DNA from: Candidatus Sulfotelmatobacter sp.
GTDB lineage: Bacteria > Acidobacteriota > Terriglobia > Terriglobales > SbA1
Reading direction: 5' to 3'
Assembly: GCA_030151135.1 (NCBI GenBank)
Contig: JASLEQ010000511.1
Coordinates: 1 to 6,096 of the forward strand
DNA length: 6,096 nt
Within the stretch, counting starts at the first letter, position 1. The number at the start of each line of letters is the position of its first letter. Below are positions 5,917 through 6,096 of the stretch, in pieces. A model generated the notes under the pieces. The model had not been told where the DNA came from, did not search any database, and saw nothing but the letters and a program-made list of their open reading frames with translations. The position numbers and the translations under genes were made by a program.

Positions 5917-6096
5917 ATGCCTACAGTCAAGCGGCGTCTGCCTGAGCGCCCCCACCTCGATGTCCCCAGGCGAGAAGCGCGCGAGCTTCTCGAAGCCTGT
6001 CTGAAGAGCGATCCGGACGCGCTGGAACGGACTCGGCGCCGTCATCCAAAATTCAAAGGTGCCTCGGATGACGCGGCGATCACTGGCCATCTCAAG
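5917..6096 (+). CDS. N-terminal part of a probable ankyrin-repeat-type protein, 3' end outside window
   Basis: Sixty codons are open from ATG 5917 to the window edge. The product starts MPTVKRRLPERPHLDVPRRE, followed by an amphipathic helix ARELLEACLKSDPDALER and a basic RRRHPKFKG segment. This resembles the leader seen in many soil-bacterial proteins in which a helix of the form A-x-x-LL-x-A-x-x-x-D-x-x-A precedes ankyrin repeats and a LSDAQLVIAREYGF-type segment; here the sequence stops just before that segment would appear, so the family call is inference. Ankyrin repeats mediate protein binding and no enzymatic role is implied. No signal peptide is seen, suggesting a cytoplasmic protein. 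The very good AGGAGG site supports the start, and the codon composition matches the EamA gene to the left. The 213-base gap before it shows no terminator or clear promoter by eye. Confidence 0.75.
   Translation, partial: MPTVKRRLPERPHLDVPRREARELLEACLKSDPDALERTRRRHPKFKGASDDAAITGHLK

Overview
The window looks like chromosomal DNA from a GC-rich soil bacterium, most plausibly an acidobacterium. This is an inference: secreted DUF3857/transglutaminase proteins, short ankyrin-type leader proteins beginning MPTVKRRLPERP and dispersed toxin-antitoxin remnants are common together in that phylum, but no rRNA or other marker is present to prove it.

Layout. Positions 1-1355 (minus strand) hold the first 451 codons of an exported DUF3857-transglutaminase protein that runs off the left edge. 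Positions 1356-2371 contain no convincing intact gene, only a GC-rich inverted repeat, a hairpin and a very weak trace of a small Cys-rich zinc-ribbon gene on the minus strand. Positions 2372-3541 are the most informative part: a decayed two-gene toxin-antitoxin operon of the RES/Xre-like (MbcT/ParT-type ADP-ribosyltransferase-fold) class. It keeps a 13-bp-arm operator-like palindrome, a ribosome binding site, an antitoxin gene with two frameshifts and two nonsense codons, and a RES toxin gene with no start codon and an in-frame TAG at the conserved tyrosine. Positions 3542-4318 contain a probable small membrane protein (or the C-terminal part of one) preceded by unassigned sequence. Positions 4319-4761 are unassigned. 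An intact EamA/DMT-family 10-TM transporter (4762-5703, TTG start with good Shine-Dalgarno) follows, and the first 60 codons of a probable ankyrin-repeat-type protein (5917-6096) run off the right edge.

How the parts relate. The outer genes are intact, ordinary and functionally unrelated. The centre, roughly 1.36-4.76 kb, is a gene-poor zone in which at least one mobile-type module (the toxin-antitoxin pair) has been inactivated by several independent lesions. Because the flanking genes have clean reading frames over more than 2.2 kb in total, the lesions are better explained by real pseudogenisation than by poor sequence quality. I see no new intact system here; the notable result is the reconstruction of the dead toxin-antitoxin operon from three reading frames.
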